This document shows, in pieces, positions 7,629-15,831 of a stretch of DNA of 64,000 nt. The stretch covers positions 868,001 through 932,000 of the forward strand of contig NZ_CP029684.2 of the NCBI RefSeq assembly GCF_004102045.2. The letters are read 5' to 3'. Numbering within the stretch: position 1 is the stretch's first letter; every line of letters begins with the position of its first letter. The notes under the pieces were generated by a model, which saw only the letters and a list, made by a program, of their open reading frames with translations, was not told the origin of the DNA and did no database searches. A program made the translations under genes and the position numbers. Origin of the DNA: Oenococcus sicerae. GTDB lineage: Bacteria > Bacillota > Bacilli > Lactobacillales > Lactobacillaceae.

Positions 7629-7881
7629 TCAGAGTATGACAAAAAACATTAACTAAGAAAAAGTGACAGTTAATTATGATTCGCGAAAATATTTAAAATA
7701 TGTTGATGTCTATTTTAGGAAAATTGTGTCCTATAAGCGTATTTTCAGTTAAAAAGAGCCTTTTTGAGGAATATAGTACGCAGTTTTAGAAAAAATTCAT
7801 TGTTTTTAACGCTTGCTATCTATTTTTTCGATCTGCAAAAAATTATAATCAAAGCTATAAACTAGGGGAGAAAATAATTTC
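7629..7881 (+). promoter_or_regulatory. Intergenic region with candidate aquaporin promoter
   Basis: This 253-base AT-rich gap holds TATAAT at 7844-7849 with only a weak -35 (TATTTT, 7821-7826, 17-base spacer). A start near 7856 would leave a short leader containing AGGGGAG at 7864-7870. I see no terminator or other conserved element in the rest. Confidence 0.4.
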
Positions 7882-8535
7882 ATGAGAAAATATGTGGCAG
7901 AGTTTATGGGGACCTTCATGCTGGTCTTTTTGGGAACCGGCGCAGTCGTGATCGCGAAAGGTGATGCCTTGACGATTGGTTTGGCTTTTGGTTTGGCAAT
8001 TACGGTCTCGGCCTATGCATTTGGCGGCATTTCCGGAGGCCAATTCAATCCGACTGTGACAACAGCTATGTTGATTAACCATCGAATCAAATCACTCGAC
8101 GCCATTTATTACATTGTGGCTCAGATTTTAGGTGCTGTTGTTGCTTCATTTTTTGTTCGTACTTTTGTCAGCGGTCTGAAATTGTCAGCGACACAATTGG
8201 GTCAGACTGATTTTCCAAAGATTTCAACTGGTTTGGCTTTTATCGTTGAAACATTGATCACTTTCTTATTTATTACAATTATTTTAAACGTCACGAGTAA
8301 AGAACATGGCAATGGTGATTTTGCCGGCATCGTCATTGGTATCACATTGAGTTTTTTAATTATTTTTGCTTTGAATCTGACCGGCGGTTCTTTGAATCCA
8401 GCTCGTTCGATCGGACCAGCTTTATTCGCTGGCGGCAGTGCATTTGCGCACCTTTGGCTTTACATCCTAGCACCAGAAGTTGGCGCGATTTTAGCGGCTT
8501 TCTTTTCTAAGTATCTTTTGGGCAGCGAATACTAG
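7882..8535 (+). CDS. MIP family channel, aquaporin-type
   Basis: 217 residues with six membrane helices and two half-helix pore loops. The second loop has the standard NPA (residues 172-174) followed by the selectivity-filter Arg in LNPARS. The first loop reads GGQFNPT (56-58) instead of the usual GGHFNPA, so the first NPA is NPT. The short length favours a water channel or short-chain solute channel over a classical glycerol facilitator. It stands alone, converging on pepF, with a shared terminator between them. The start is ATG 7882, eleven bases after GGGGAG, a slightly long spacing. Confidence 0.88.
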   Translation: MRKYVAEFMGTFMLVFLGTGAVVIAKGDALTIGLAFGLAITVSAYAFGGISGGQFNPTVTTAMLINHRIKSLDAIYYIVAQILGAVVASFFVRTFVSGLKLSATQLGQTDFPKISTGLAFIVETLITFLFITIILNVTSKEHGNGDFAGIVIGITLSFLIIFALNLTGGSLNPARSIGPALFAGGSAFAHLWLYILAPEVGAILAAFFSKYLLGSEY

Positions 8536-8570
8536 ATTCATATTTCATAAGCTACTGCTTATGTCAATAA

Positions 8571-8597
8571 AAAAAGAAGGGATCTCCCTTCTTTTTT
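8571..8597. terminator. Bidirectional terminator between aquaporin and pepF
   Basis: AAAAAGAAGGGA (8571-8582) faces TCCCTTCTTTTTT (8585-8597). A-rich and T-rich flanks on both sides let it serve both converging genes. Confidence 0.88.
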
Positions 8598-8601
8598 ATA
8601 G

Positions 8602-10404
8602 TTAGATGTTTTCTGTCAAACGCAGAAATTCGTCGACATCTTTTTTGATCAAGTCAGCACCAGCCTGCCAGAAGTCCGGCTGAGTCAAATCTACACCTAA
8701 GTGTTTTTTAGCTAATTCTTCAGAGCTCATATTAGCCGTGTCGCGCAATAAAGCAATGTAAGCAGATTCGAAATCAGTTTGTTTTTGTGCCCAAGCAAAG
8801 ATACCCAAACTGAATAAATAACCAAAAGTATAAGGGAAATTATAAAAGGGGACATCATCGATATAAAAATGTAGTTTTGAGGTCCAAAAATGCGGATGAA
8901 CACCATCGTCGGATAAAGCTCCGGCAAAGGCTTCTTTTTGTGCATCGACCATCATTTTATTGAGTTGAGCTGGCATTAAAACGCCCTCTTGTCGTGCCTT
9001 ATAAAAATTATTTTCGAAGATAAAGCGTACCCGAATATTCATGAACATAGCGGTTGCATTGGCCATTTTAGCATCCAGTAAAGTAATTTTTTCGGCATCA
9101 GTTTTAGCCGCTTCTACGTTGGCAGTGTTGATAACTGCTTCGGCAAAAGTGGAGGCTGTTTCAGCAACGTTCATCGCATAATTTTGGCGCCACTGCGGCA
9201 AATCGTACAAGACGCGGGAATGGAAGGCATGGCCTAATTCGTGAGCGATCGTGGCCGCATCATTGACTGAGCCTGTAAAGGTTAAAAAGATTCGGTCTTC
9301 TTTTAAAGCTGGAATCGATTCGTCCCAACCGCCGGGCTGTTTTCCGGGACGATCTTCTGATTCGATCCATTGATTTTCAAAAGCATGCTTAGCAAAGGCA
9401 CCCATTTTGGCTGAGTATTTGCTGAAGTTCTTCACGATAAAATTAGCTGTATCATCATAGCTAAGGGTTCTTGGCTCATAACCAGGTACTTGAACGGGTG
9501 CCGTTTGATCCTGCCAGGAAATTTGATCCGAGTCCAAACCTAGCAGTTTAGCTTTGCGTGCAAAAAATTTGACCAGCATGCCTTCATTTTTAGCGACCGT
9601 GTTCCACATGGCAGTCAAACTTGCTCGCGAGAGACGGTTCAATTCTAACGGTTTTTCTAAATAATCATTGATACCATGGGCTTTATAGTCGGTCAAACGC
9701 GCACCGGCCAAATGATTTAAGGTATCAGCTGATAGATTTTCAGCCTTGCCCCACATTGATTCATAATGTTTCATCAAATCAGCCCGCGCATCCTTATCTT
9801 TGATGCCATCAAGCAGATTTAAGGCCTGACCAGCAGATACGGTCTGTTTTTGGCCCTTGGCATCAGTGTAGCTGGTTGATAATCCGGCGGAAATGGTGTC
9901 GTAATGGGCAGACCAAGCATGCAAAGCATCTACTTGGAATTCGTTTATCAGTTTTTCGGTGTTATCATCCAATAATTTTGCGGCCTGCTGACGTGTTTCG
10001 TTCAAAATAAAAGCAATCGGTTGAGCTTTTTCATCTGCCGATAGTGATTGAAAACGTTTATCTGACAAAGCCGCTAAAAACTTGCCCCAGGCCTGTTTTT
10101 GTGCCGTATAGTCAATATCAATTTTGGACAAACGGTCGAACTTGGGTCCGGCTTCAGCTTTGCCGTAGTTGACAGAACGCCAAGCATTTAAATAAAAGCC
10201 GATCGTTCCTAGTTTGCCTTCCAAGGTCTGCAGGCTATCTGCTGCAGCGAGAATTTTGCTATTTTCATCTTGTTCTGTCAGTGACGCGATCGTCTCGGCT
10301 AGTTTTTGATTGTCATCAGCAGCAGTTTTGAAAGCTGCGTTTAATTCCGGAGAATCGATCCCCGGAAAAACCACATCAATGTTCCAGTTCTGTGAGTATG
10401 TCAT
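8602..10404 (-). CDS. pepF: Oligoendopeptidase F, peptidase family M3
   Basis: 600 residues. The zinc motif HELGH lies in TIAHELGHAFHS near residue 390, and the third zinc ligand region follows in NVAETASTFAEA, both as in M3B oligoendopeptidases. The N-terminal helical domain and overall length match PepF. It cuts short peptides in the cytoplasm and is used by lactic acid bacteria in peptide nutrition and turnover of signal peptides. AAGGAGAG lies four bases before ATG 10404. It is transcribed alone towards the aquaporin gene. Confidence 0.93.
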   Translation of the reverse strand: MTYSQNWNIDVVFPGIDSPELNAAFKTAADDNQKLAETIASLTEQDENSKILAAADSLQTLEGKLGTIGFYLNAWRSVNYGKAEAGPKFDRLSKIDIDYTAQKQAWGKFLAALSDKRFQSLSADEKAQPIAFILNETRQQAAKLLDDNTEKLINEFQVDALHAWSAHYDTISAGLSTSYTDAKGQKQTVSAGQALNLLDGIKDKDARADLMKHYESMWGKAENLSADTLNHLAGARLTDYKAHGINDYLEKPLELNRLSRASLTAMWNTVAKNEGMLVKFFARKAKLLGLDSDQISWQDQTAPVQVPGYEPRTLSYDDTANFIVKNFSKYSAKMGAFAKHAFENQWIESEDRPGKQPGGWDESIPALKEDRIFLTFTGSVNDAATIAHELGHAFHSRVLYDLPQWRQNYAMNVAETASTFAEAVINTANVEAAKTDAEKITLLDAKMANATAMFMNIRVRFIFENNFYKARQEGVLMPAQLNKMMVDAQKEAFAGALSDDGVHPHFWTSKLHFYIDDVPFYNFPYTFGYLFSLGIFAWAQKQTDFESAYIALLRDTANMSSEELAKKHLGVDLTQPDFWQAGADLIKKDVDEFLRLTENI

Positions 10405-10528
10405 TTTCTCTCCTTAAGATATATGTTTTTATTATAGTCTGACCTTTTCATGATTGTGGATCTGTTCCTCGTAATCATTTTCCAAAAAACTGATGGATTT
10501 TTAAGACTGTTGTAAGATAAAAGAAATC

Positions 10529-11752
10529 GTGACTCGTTTATTAGAACAATTGGATAAATGGCAAGCAAAAATGCAGCGAACCTTATTTTTTTCAAGTCTA
10601 TATGAAACCCTAAGAAAATTCCTGCCGATTATTATTATTAGTGTTTTTTTTCAGCTTTTTATAGATGTTTTTCTGACATCAAATAGTTTTTTTGCGCTTG
10701 TTTTTCACTGGAAACTATTTCGGATATGGCCGCCGGTCAACCATCTTGCGAATATGGCCTCTTTGTTTTTGAAGCATCTGATCTTGCCTTTGTTTGCTTA
10801 TTTTTTTGCTAGTCAATTAGAAAACAGACGCGGTGTCCATGATTCTTTGCTGCCACTCGTTAATTTTATCGTGATCTGGCTTTTATTTAGCGATAATTTA
10901 TTTGTCCGCTACTCGGGCCAAAATATTCTGTTAGTTAGTCTGATCGTTTTTTCGCTAACGAGGATATTGAACAAGATAACTGCCTTACATCAGCATACAT
11001 TGGCGAAGTACTTATATTCATTATTATTTTTGCTAGTCGTGACCGCCGTTATTTTTGCGCTGATATCGGTCGAACATTTGCCTAGTAATTTTATTGTGAG
11101 TTCTAGCCAGTGGCTTAACGACACATTCATCAACCAGTGGTCTGGCCATTTTATAGGTGTTTTTTGCTTAACGATTCTGGCTAGTATCCTTCTCTGGCTA
11201 GGATTGCCTGTACCGGCAGCCTTGTTGAAACCGAACTTTTCCTTGCTGTCGACGGCTCATAATTTAAATGCCTCTTTGGATAAGAGCGTTTTTAACATTC
11301 CTAATTTATTGAGTTTGCATACCCTTTATGATTCGTTTGCAATTTTTGGTGGTGTATCAATGGGTTTGGCTTTGGTCATTGCTTTACTGATCAGATCCCA
11401 TGGACCGATCAAGCGCTTGACTAAAATAGCTTTAATTCCGAGTTTGCTGGATAATAACCAGATTCTTAATTTTGCTTTGCCCCTCTTTTTTAATCCCTTG
11501 TTTTTGCTGCCGGCGATCTTATCACCGATATTTGGTATTACTTTAACCGCGATTGCTCTGAAACTGCATTGGCTGGCACCGTCGGTCTATGAATTACCGC
11601 GTTATACACCAAATATATTGACAGCTTTTTTGTCCAGCAACGGTGATTGGCGCACGATCGTATTGGTTTTAGTTATTTTGACGATCGGTGTACTGACTTA
11701 TTTGCCTTTTGTCGATCATTGGCTGAAAGGAGCGGGCAGTGAAATTATGTAG
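10529..11752 (+). CDS. PTS EIIC-like membrane protein with altered substrate motif
   Basis: 407 residues and about ten membrane helices, aligning by eye with lactose/cellobiose-family EIIC: an amphipathic N-terminus, FAIFGGVSMGLALVIALLI in the middle, and a C-terminal segment matching the re-entrant substrate loop. In active EIICs that loop reads NINEP; here it is DNNQI, so the sugar-binding Glu is Gln. No EIIA or EIIB gene is nearby. Its last bases overlap the start of a DUF915 hydrolase, and the dlt operon follows, so a role at the cell envelope rather than sugar uptake is possible (inference). The start is GTG 10529, with a poor ribosome binding site; an ATG at 10571 is an alternative. Confidence 0.72.
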   Translation: MTRLLEQLDKWQAKMQRTLFFSSLYETLRKFLPIIIISVFFQLFIDVFLTSNSFFALVFHWKLFRIWPPVNHLANMASLFLKHLILPLFAYFFASQLENRRGVHDSLLPLVNFIVIWLLFSDNLFVRYSGQNILLVSLIVFSLTRILNKITALHQHTLAKYLYSLLFLLVVTAVIFALISVEHLPSNFIVSSSQWLNDTFINQWSGHFIGVFCLTILASILLWLGLPVPAALLKPNFSLLSTAHNLNASLDKSVFNIPNLLSLHTLYDSFAIFGGVSMGLALVIALLIRSHGPIKRLTKIALIPSLLDNNQILNFALPLFFNPLFLLPAILSPIFGITLTAIALKLHWLAPSVYELPRYTPNILTAFLSSNGDWRTIVLVLVILTIGVLTYLPFVDHWLKGAGSEIM

Positions 11753-12593
11753 AAATGCAGCTGGTCTGGCTCTGCTTTTCCTCTTACTGGTTCTTTCTTT
11801 GATTCAAGGCCAAAAATGGGTCAAAACAAGTGTGGACAAACAAATAACGATCTATAACTCGCGTTTGGATCCAACGATTATGGTACCTGGTTCGTCTGCG
11901 ACAAATACGCGTTTTGATGCAATGATCGGCATTTTGAATCAGCAAGGAGATGCACATTCACTTTTAAGAGTACAAGTTAACGAAGATAATTCGATCACTT
12001 ACTCTGGTCGATTAGCAGCTAACGATAATCAGCCCTATATCGTGATCGCTTTTCAAAATAATAGTGATGGTTATAGCAATATCAAGCGGCAGGCGAAATG
12101 GTTGGATATTGCATTGAAAGCGCTCGAAAAGCGATACCAGTTCAACCATTTTAATGCCTTGGGACATTCCAATGGTGGTCTTGACTGGACGATTTATTTG
12201 GAAAAATATTTCAATCAAAAGAAAAGCAATATTGGTACTTTGCTGACCATTGGATCACCTTACAATTTTGCAGAAACAAGCACTAGCAATCGCACACAAA
12301 TGCTTGCTGACTTGATTAAAAATCGCCAGCAGCTGCCAAGCAATCTGACGGTTTATTCTGTAGCTGGTACCGAAACTTATAATGACGATGGGATCGTGCC
12401 AATTGAAAGTGTTATTGCTGGCAAATATGTTTTTCAAAAAATCGTCAGATCTTACACGCAGATCATTGTTTCTGGGGATGATTCCGACCATTCGGATCTG
12501 CCGACTAATTCGCAGATCATTAGTTTAATTCGCCGTAATATCCTGCGCCAGCAGACTACTCGCAAAGCAGGGTATCAAGGGCCTCATAATTAA
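11739..12593 (+). CDS. DUF915 alpha/beta hydrolase, membrane-anchored or secreted
   Basis: 284 residues. Residues 7-24 form a hydrophobic signal or anchor, so the enzyme is likely outside the membrane. The body fits the DUF915 branch of alpha/beta hydrolases: oxyanion strand TIMVPGS, nucleophile elbow GHSNGG (Ser in HSN), the acid region in GTETYNDDGIVP and a late His in SDHSDLP. Substrates of this branch are unknown; lipase or esterase action is likely. GTG 11739 follows AAAGGAG by six bases and overlaps the EIIC-like gene by 14 bases, so the two are translationally coupled. Confidence 0.82.
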   Translation: MKLCRNAAGLALLFLLLVLSLIQGQKWVKTSVDKQITIYNSRLDPTIMVPGSSATNTRFDAMIGILNQQGDAHSLLRVQVNEDNSITYSGRLAANDNQPYIVIAFQNNSDGYSNIKRQAKWLDIALKALEKRYQFNHFNALGHSNGGLDWTIYLEKYFNQKKSNIGTLLTIGSPYNFAETSTSNRTQMLADLIKNRQQLPSNLTVYSVAGTETYNDDGIVPIESVIAGKYVFQKIVRSYTQIIVSGDDSDHSDLPTNSQIISLIRRNILRQQTTRKAGYQGPHN

Positions 12594-12612
12594 TAGGACT
12601 GAACTATCTTTT

Positions 12613-12651
12613 TGTAACTGATTTGCAATAAAGATGTAACTAATGTAACAT
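12613..12651 (+). promoter_or_regulatory. dlt promoter with repeated TGTAAC elements
   Basis: TTGCAA (12623-12628), a 17-base spacer and TAACAT (12646-12651) place the start near 12658. The hexamer TGTAAC occurs at 12613, 12635 and 12644. The first two are exactly 22 bases apart, two helical turns, on the same face. TGTWAH repeats are half-sites of WalR/YycF-type response regulators, although their usual spacing is 11 bases. A response-regulator operator is therefore plausible but unproven. Confidence 0.5.
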
Positions 12652-12678
12652 GATTAAATACTTGGGAATGGGAGAGAT

Positions 12679-12825
12679 ATGCAGATTTTTGTAAGGGCAA
12701 TTCATAGTTCGATCGTTAAATTTGTTGCGAGGACTTTATTTTATTTTGTGATCTTAGTCATGCTGCTCTATTTGTATGGATATTCCGGTATCAACGATGG
12801 TGGGTTTATCTATAACGAATTTTAA
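12679..12825 (+). CDS. dltX: Teichoic acid D-alanylation peptide DltX
   Basis: A 48-residue protein with one membrane helix (about residues 19-35) and the C-terminal sequence GGFIYNEF, which matches the conserved DltX tail (FIYNxF). It starts at ATG 12679 after GGAGAG and ends 11 bases before dltA. In other Firmicutes DltX is required for D-alanylation; its C-terminal tail is thought to carry or relay D-alanine between DltC and DltB/DltD and the teichoic acid. The position at the head of dltABCD fits the usual order. Confidence 0.92.
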   Translation: MQIFVRAIHSSIVKFVARTLFYFVILVMLLYLYGYSGINDGGFIYNEF

Positions 12826-12836
12826 GTAGGAGGAAT

Positions 12837-14363
12837 ATGATTAAAAATCTTTTAGCAACAATCAATCAAAATACAATCAATGATCCGCAGGCAGTTGTTT
12901 ACGATAATTTAGGGAAACAAAATACGTATGCTGATTTAAAAGCGAATTCCGATGCTTTGGCTGCCTATATTGATGGACTTAAAATTGCTGATAAGACACC
13001 AATTATGGTCTATACGGGGCAGGAATTCGACACGATCGTGTCTTTTCTAGCTGCTGTTAAGTCTGGTCATGCTTATATTCCTGTTGATGTGAACTCGTCC
13101 GATGAACGTTTAACAGATATTTTAAAAATAGCCGACCCAGCCGCAGTGATCGCTGTTGACCAGCTGCCGATTAAAATAGCTGATCGACCTGTTATCAGCG
13201 CCACTGATTTGCAGACTATTTTCCAAGACCCTCAGCCTTATGAACGGACGCATGCTGTTTCTGGTGATGATATTTTTTATATTATTTTCACTTCTGGCAC
13301 GACTGGTCTGCCTAAAGGTGTTCAAATCAGCAGTAATAATTTATTGAGTTTTGTTAATTGGATGTTGGACGCACAATTTGATTTACCTCAAAAATCCGTC
13401 ACATTAGCGCAAGCACCTTTTTCTTTTGATCTATCAGTCATGGATTGGGCACCGACCTTGGCTGTTGGCGGCCAATTAAAGGCGGTCTCAAAAGAATTGG
13501 CAGACAATTTCAAACAGTTATTTGAAACCTTGCCGAAACTCGGATTACAGCTTTTCGTCTCGACACCATCGTTTGCTGATCTATGTTTGATCAATCCGGC
13601 ATTTAACCAAGAAAATCTGCCGCAGTTATCGCGTTTTCTATTCTGTGGTGAAGAATTAACCAAGAAAACCGCGACGATCCTGCGAGCAAGATTCCCTGAG
13701 GCCAAAATATTTAATACCTATGGGCCCACGGAAACGACTGTGGCGGTTTCGGCAATTGAAATGACAGATCATGTTTTGGAAAGTTGCGATCGTTTACCAA
13801 TTGGATATGCTAAAGCTGACACAGAGATCATGATCTTCAATGAGCAGAATCAGCAGTTAGCTGCCAATCAGATGGGTGAGATCATTATTGCTGGTGCAAG
13901 TGTTTCAAAAGGCTATTTAAATAATCCGGCCAAGACTGAAGCTGCTTTTTTCACTTATCAAGGTCGGCAGGCTTATCATACTGGTGATCTGGGATCGCTG
14001 GATGAAAAAGGATTGCTACATTATGGCGGCCGCAAGGATTTCCAAATCAAGCTGCATGGTTACCGAATTGAGTTAGAGGAAGTCAGCCATGGTTTGATGC
14101 AAAGCCAGTTAGTGAAACAAGCTGTAGCAGTACCACGTTACGATGAAAATCATAAAGTTGCGCAATTACTAGCTTGGGTCGTGGCTCAGCCGAATGATTT
14201 TGTGAGGACTAATGATTTGACAAAGGCTTTAAAAGCGGATTTAAAGGATGTTATGATGCCTTATATGGTTCCGAGCCGCTTCGTCTATAAAGAAAGCCTG
14301 CCAATTTCTGCTAATGGCAAGATTGATTTAAAAAAAGTGATCGCTGAGGTTAACAATGGCTAA
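12837..14363 (+). CDS. dltA: D-alanine--D-alanyl carrier protein ligase
   Basis: 508 residues, an adenylate-forming enzyme. Motif A3 is FTSGTTGLPKG (near residue 155), A5 is NTYGPTETTVA, A7 is YHTGDLG, and the C-terminal catalytic lysine lies in SANGKID. It activates D-alanine with ATP and loads it onto the phosphopantetheine of DltC in the cytoplasm. AGGAGG precedes ATG 12837, and the stop overlaps the dltB start by eight bases. D-alanylation lowers the negative charge of teichoic acids and raises resistance to cationic peptides and acid. Confidence 0.96.
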   Translation: MIKNLLATINQNTINDPQAVVYDNLGKQNTYADLKANSDALAAYIDGLKIADKTPIMVYTGQEFDTIVSFLAAVKSGHAYIPVDVNSSDERLTDILKIADPAAVIAVDQLPIKIADRPVISATDLQTIFQDPQPYERTHAVSGDDIFYIIFTSGTTGLPKGVQISSNNLLSFVNWMLDAQFDLPQKSVTLAQAPFSFDLSVMDWAPTLAVGGQLKAVSKELADNFKQLFETLPKLGLQLFVSTPSFADLCLINPAFNQENLPQLSRFLFCGEELTKKTATILRARFPEAKIFNTYGPTETTVAVSAIEMTDHVLESCDRLPIGYAKADTEIMIFNEQNQQLAANQMGEIIIAGASVSKGYLNNPAKTEAAFFTYQGRQAYHTGDLGSLDEKGLLHYGGRKDFQIKLHGYRIELEEVSHGLMQSQLVKQAVAVPRYDENHKVAQLLAWVVAQPNDFVRTNDLTKALKADLKDVMMPYMVPSRFVYKESLPISANGKIDLKKVIAEVNNG

Positions 14364-15585
14364 TTTTTTTGGAGCTACGATTCCAAATTTACAGCCGTAT
14401 TCTGATCCAACTTACTTTGTTTATCTACTGCTTGCATTGATTCCCTTAGTTATTGGTCTTTTTTATGGCAAACGTTTTAAAATTTATGAAACTATTTTTT
14501 CAGCTGTTTTTATTGTGCTGATGTTTACTGATGATAAATTGTCTCAAGGGATCGCTTTGGTCGGCTATATTATTTGGCAATTGATCATTGTTTATAGTTA
14601 CGATAAGTATCGAAGCCACGCTAATCAAAGTTGGGTCTTTTACTTAACGACATTTGTTGCCATCTTACCGATCATGGTTGTAAAAATAACGCCAGCAGTC
14701 GATCATGGCGCACAATCCATTATTGGCTTTCTCGGTGTTTCCTACCTGACCTTCAAATCTGTCGGCATGATCATGGAAATGCGCGATGGTGTGCAAAAAG
14801 ATTTTCATGCTTGGCACTTTATACGGTTCATGTTATTTATGCCAACCATCTCATCGGGGCCAATCGACCGTTATCGTCGTTTTGAGAAGGATTATGAACA
14901 AGTACCAGAACGCAGCCAGTATATTAATATGCTTGGCAAAGCGGTTTACTACTTGTTCTTGGGATTTCTTTATAAATTCATTTTGGCTTATATTTTCGGT
15001 AGTCTGATGCTGCCGGCAGCTGAAAAAATGGCAATCGCAGCTGGTAAAGGTCTGTCTTGGCCCTTGGTATCAGTTATGTATGTTTACGGTTTTGATCTTT
15101 TCTTTGATTTTGCAGGCTATTCTTTGTTTGCAGTCGCAATTTCTTATTTAATGGGAATTGAGACACCGATGAACTTCAATCAACCGTTCAGATCGAAGAA
15201 TTTAAAAGAATTCTGGAATCGTTGGCATATCAGTCTTAGCTTTTGGTTTCGAGACTTTGTCTTCATGCGTATGGTGTTTACAATGAAAAAAAGGCGCTTG
15301 TTTAAGAAATCAACCACTTATTCGAGCGTGGCTTACGTTCTCAACATGCTGCTGATGGGCTTTTGGCATGGGCTTACTTGGTACTATATTGCTTATGGCC
15401 TGCTGCATGGCCTGGGACTTATGATCAATGATTGGTGGCTTAGATATAAGCGCAAGCATTTGAAGTGGCTCAAATCAAATTGGCTGACGCAAGGGATCGC
15501 GATCATTTTCACCTTTCATGTGGTTATGGCCAGTTTCCTGCTCTTTTCAGGATTTTTGAACGTGTTATGGTTTACGAGAAAATAA
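14356..15585 (+). CDS. dltB: D-alanyl transfer membrane O-acyltransferase
   Basis: 409 residues, an MBOAT-family protein with about eleven membrane helices. The MBOAT signature is present, with NFNQPFRSKNLKEFWNRWHIS and the catalytic His in MGFWHGLTWYY. The C-terminus FSGFLNVLWF is typical of DltB. It forms the funnel through which D-alanine passes from charged DltC to the outer face. Overlaps dltA by eight bases and precedes dltC by 12. Confidence 0.95.
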   Translation: MANFFGATIPNLQPYSDPTYFVYLLLALIPLVIGLFYGKRFKIYETIFSAVFIVLMFTDDKLSQGIALVGYIIWQLIIVYSYDKYRSHANQSWVFYLTTFVAILPIMVVKITPAVDHGAQSIIGFLGVSYLTFKSVGMIMEMRDGVQKDFHAWHFIRFMLFMPTISSGPIDRYRRFEKDYEQVPERSQYINMLGKAVYYLFLGFLYKFILAYIFGSLMLPAAEKMAIAAGKGLSWPLVSVMYVYGFDLFFDFAGYSLFAVAISYLMGIETPMNFNQPFRSKNLKEFWNRWHISLSFWFRDFVFMRMVFTMKKRRLFKKSTTYSSVAYVLNMLLMGFWHGLTWYYIAYGLLHGLGLMINDWWLRYKRKHLKWLKSNWLTQGIAIIFTFHVVMASFLLFSGFLNVLWFTRK

Positions 15586-15597
15586 GGAGAATTTATA

Positions 15598-15831
15598 ATG
15601 GAAAAAGATATCTTAGCAATTTTAGAAAATATTTCAGGGGAGGATTTATCAGACCAGCTTGATGATAATTTTTTTGATGCTGGTTTAATTGATTCTATGG
15701 CAACTGTTGACCTGATTTTAGCTTTACAGGAAAAATTTGGCATTAATATTCCTGTTTCCGAATTCGATCGGACACAATGGGACACACCTAATAAGGTCAT
15801 CACGAGAGTTAAGGAGTTAGCAAACAACTAA
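15598..15831 (+). CDS. dltC: D-alanyl carrier protein
   Basis: 77 residues, a small acyl-carrier-like protein. The phosphopantetheine attachment Ser33 lies in DAGLIDSMATVDL, the DSM variant of the carrier DSL motif. It shuttles D-alanine from DltA to DltB. AAGGAG precedes ATG 15598, and the TAA stop shares one base with the dltD ATG. Confidence 0.95.
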   Translation: MEKDILAILENISGEDLSDQLDDNFFDAGLIDSMATVDLILALQEKFGINIPVSEFDRTQWDTPNKVITRVKELANN

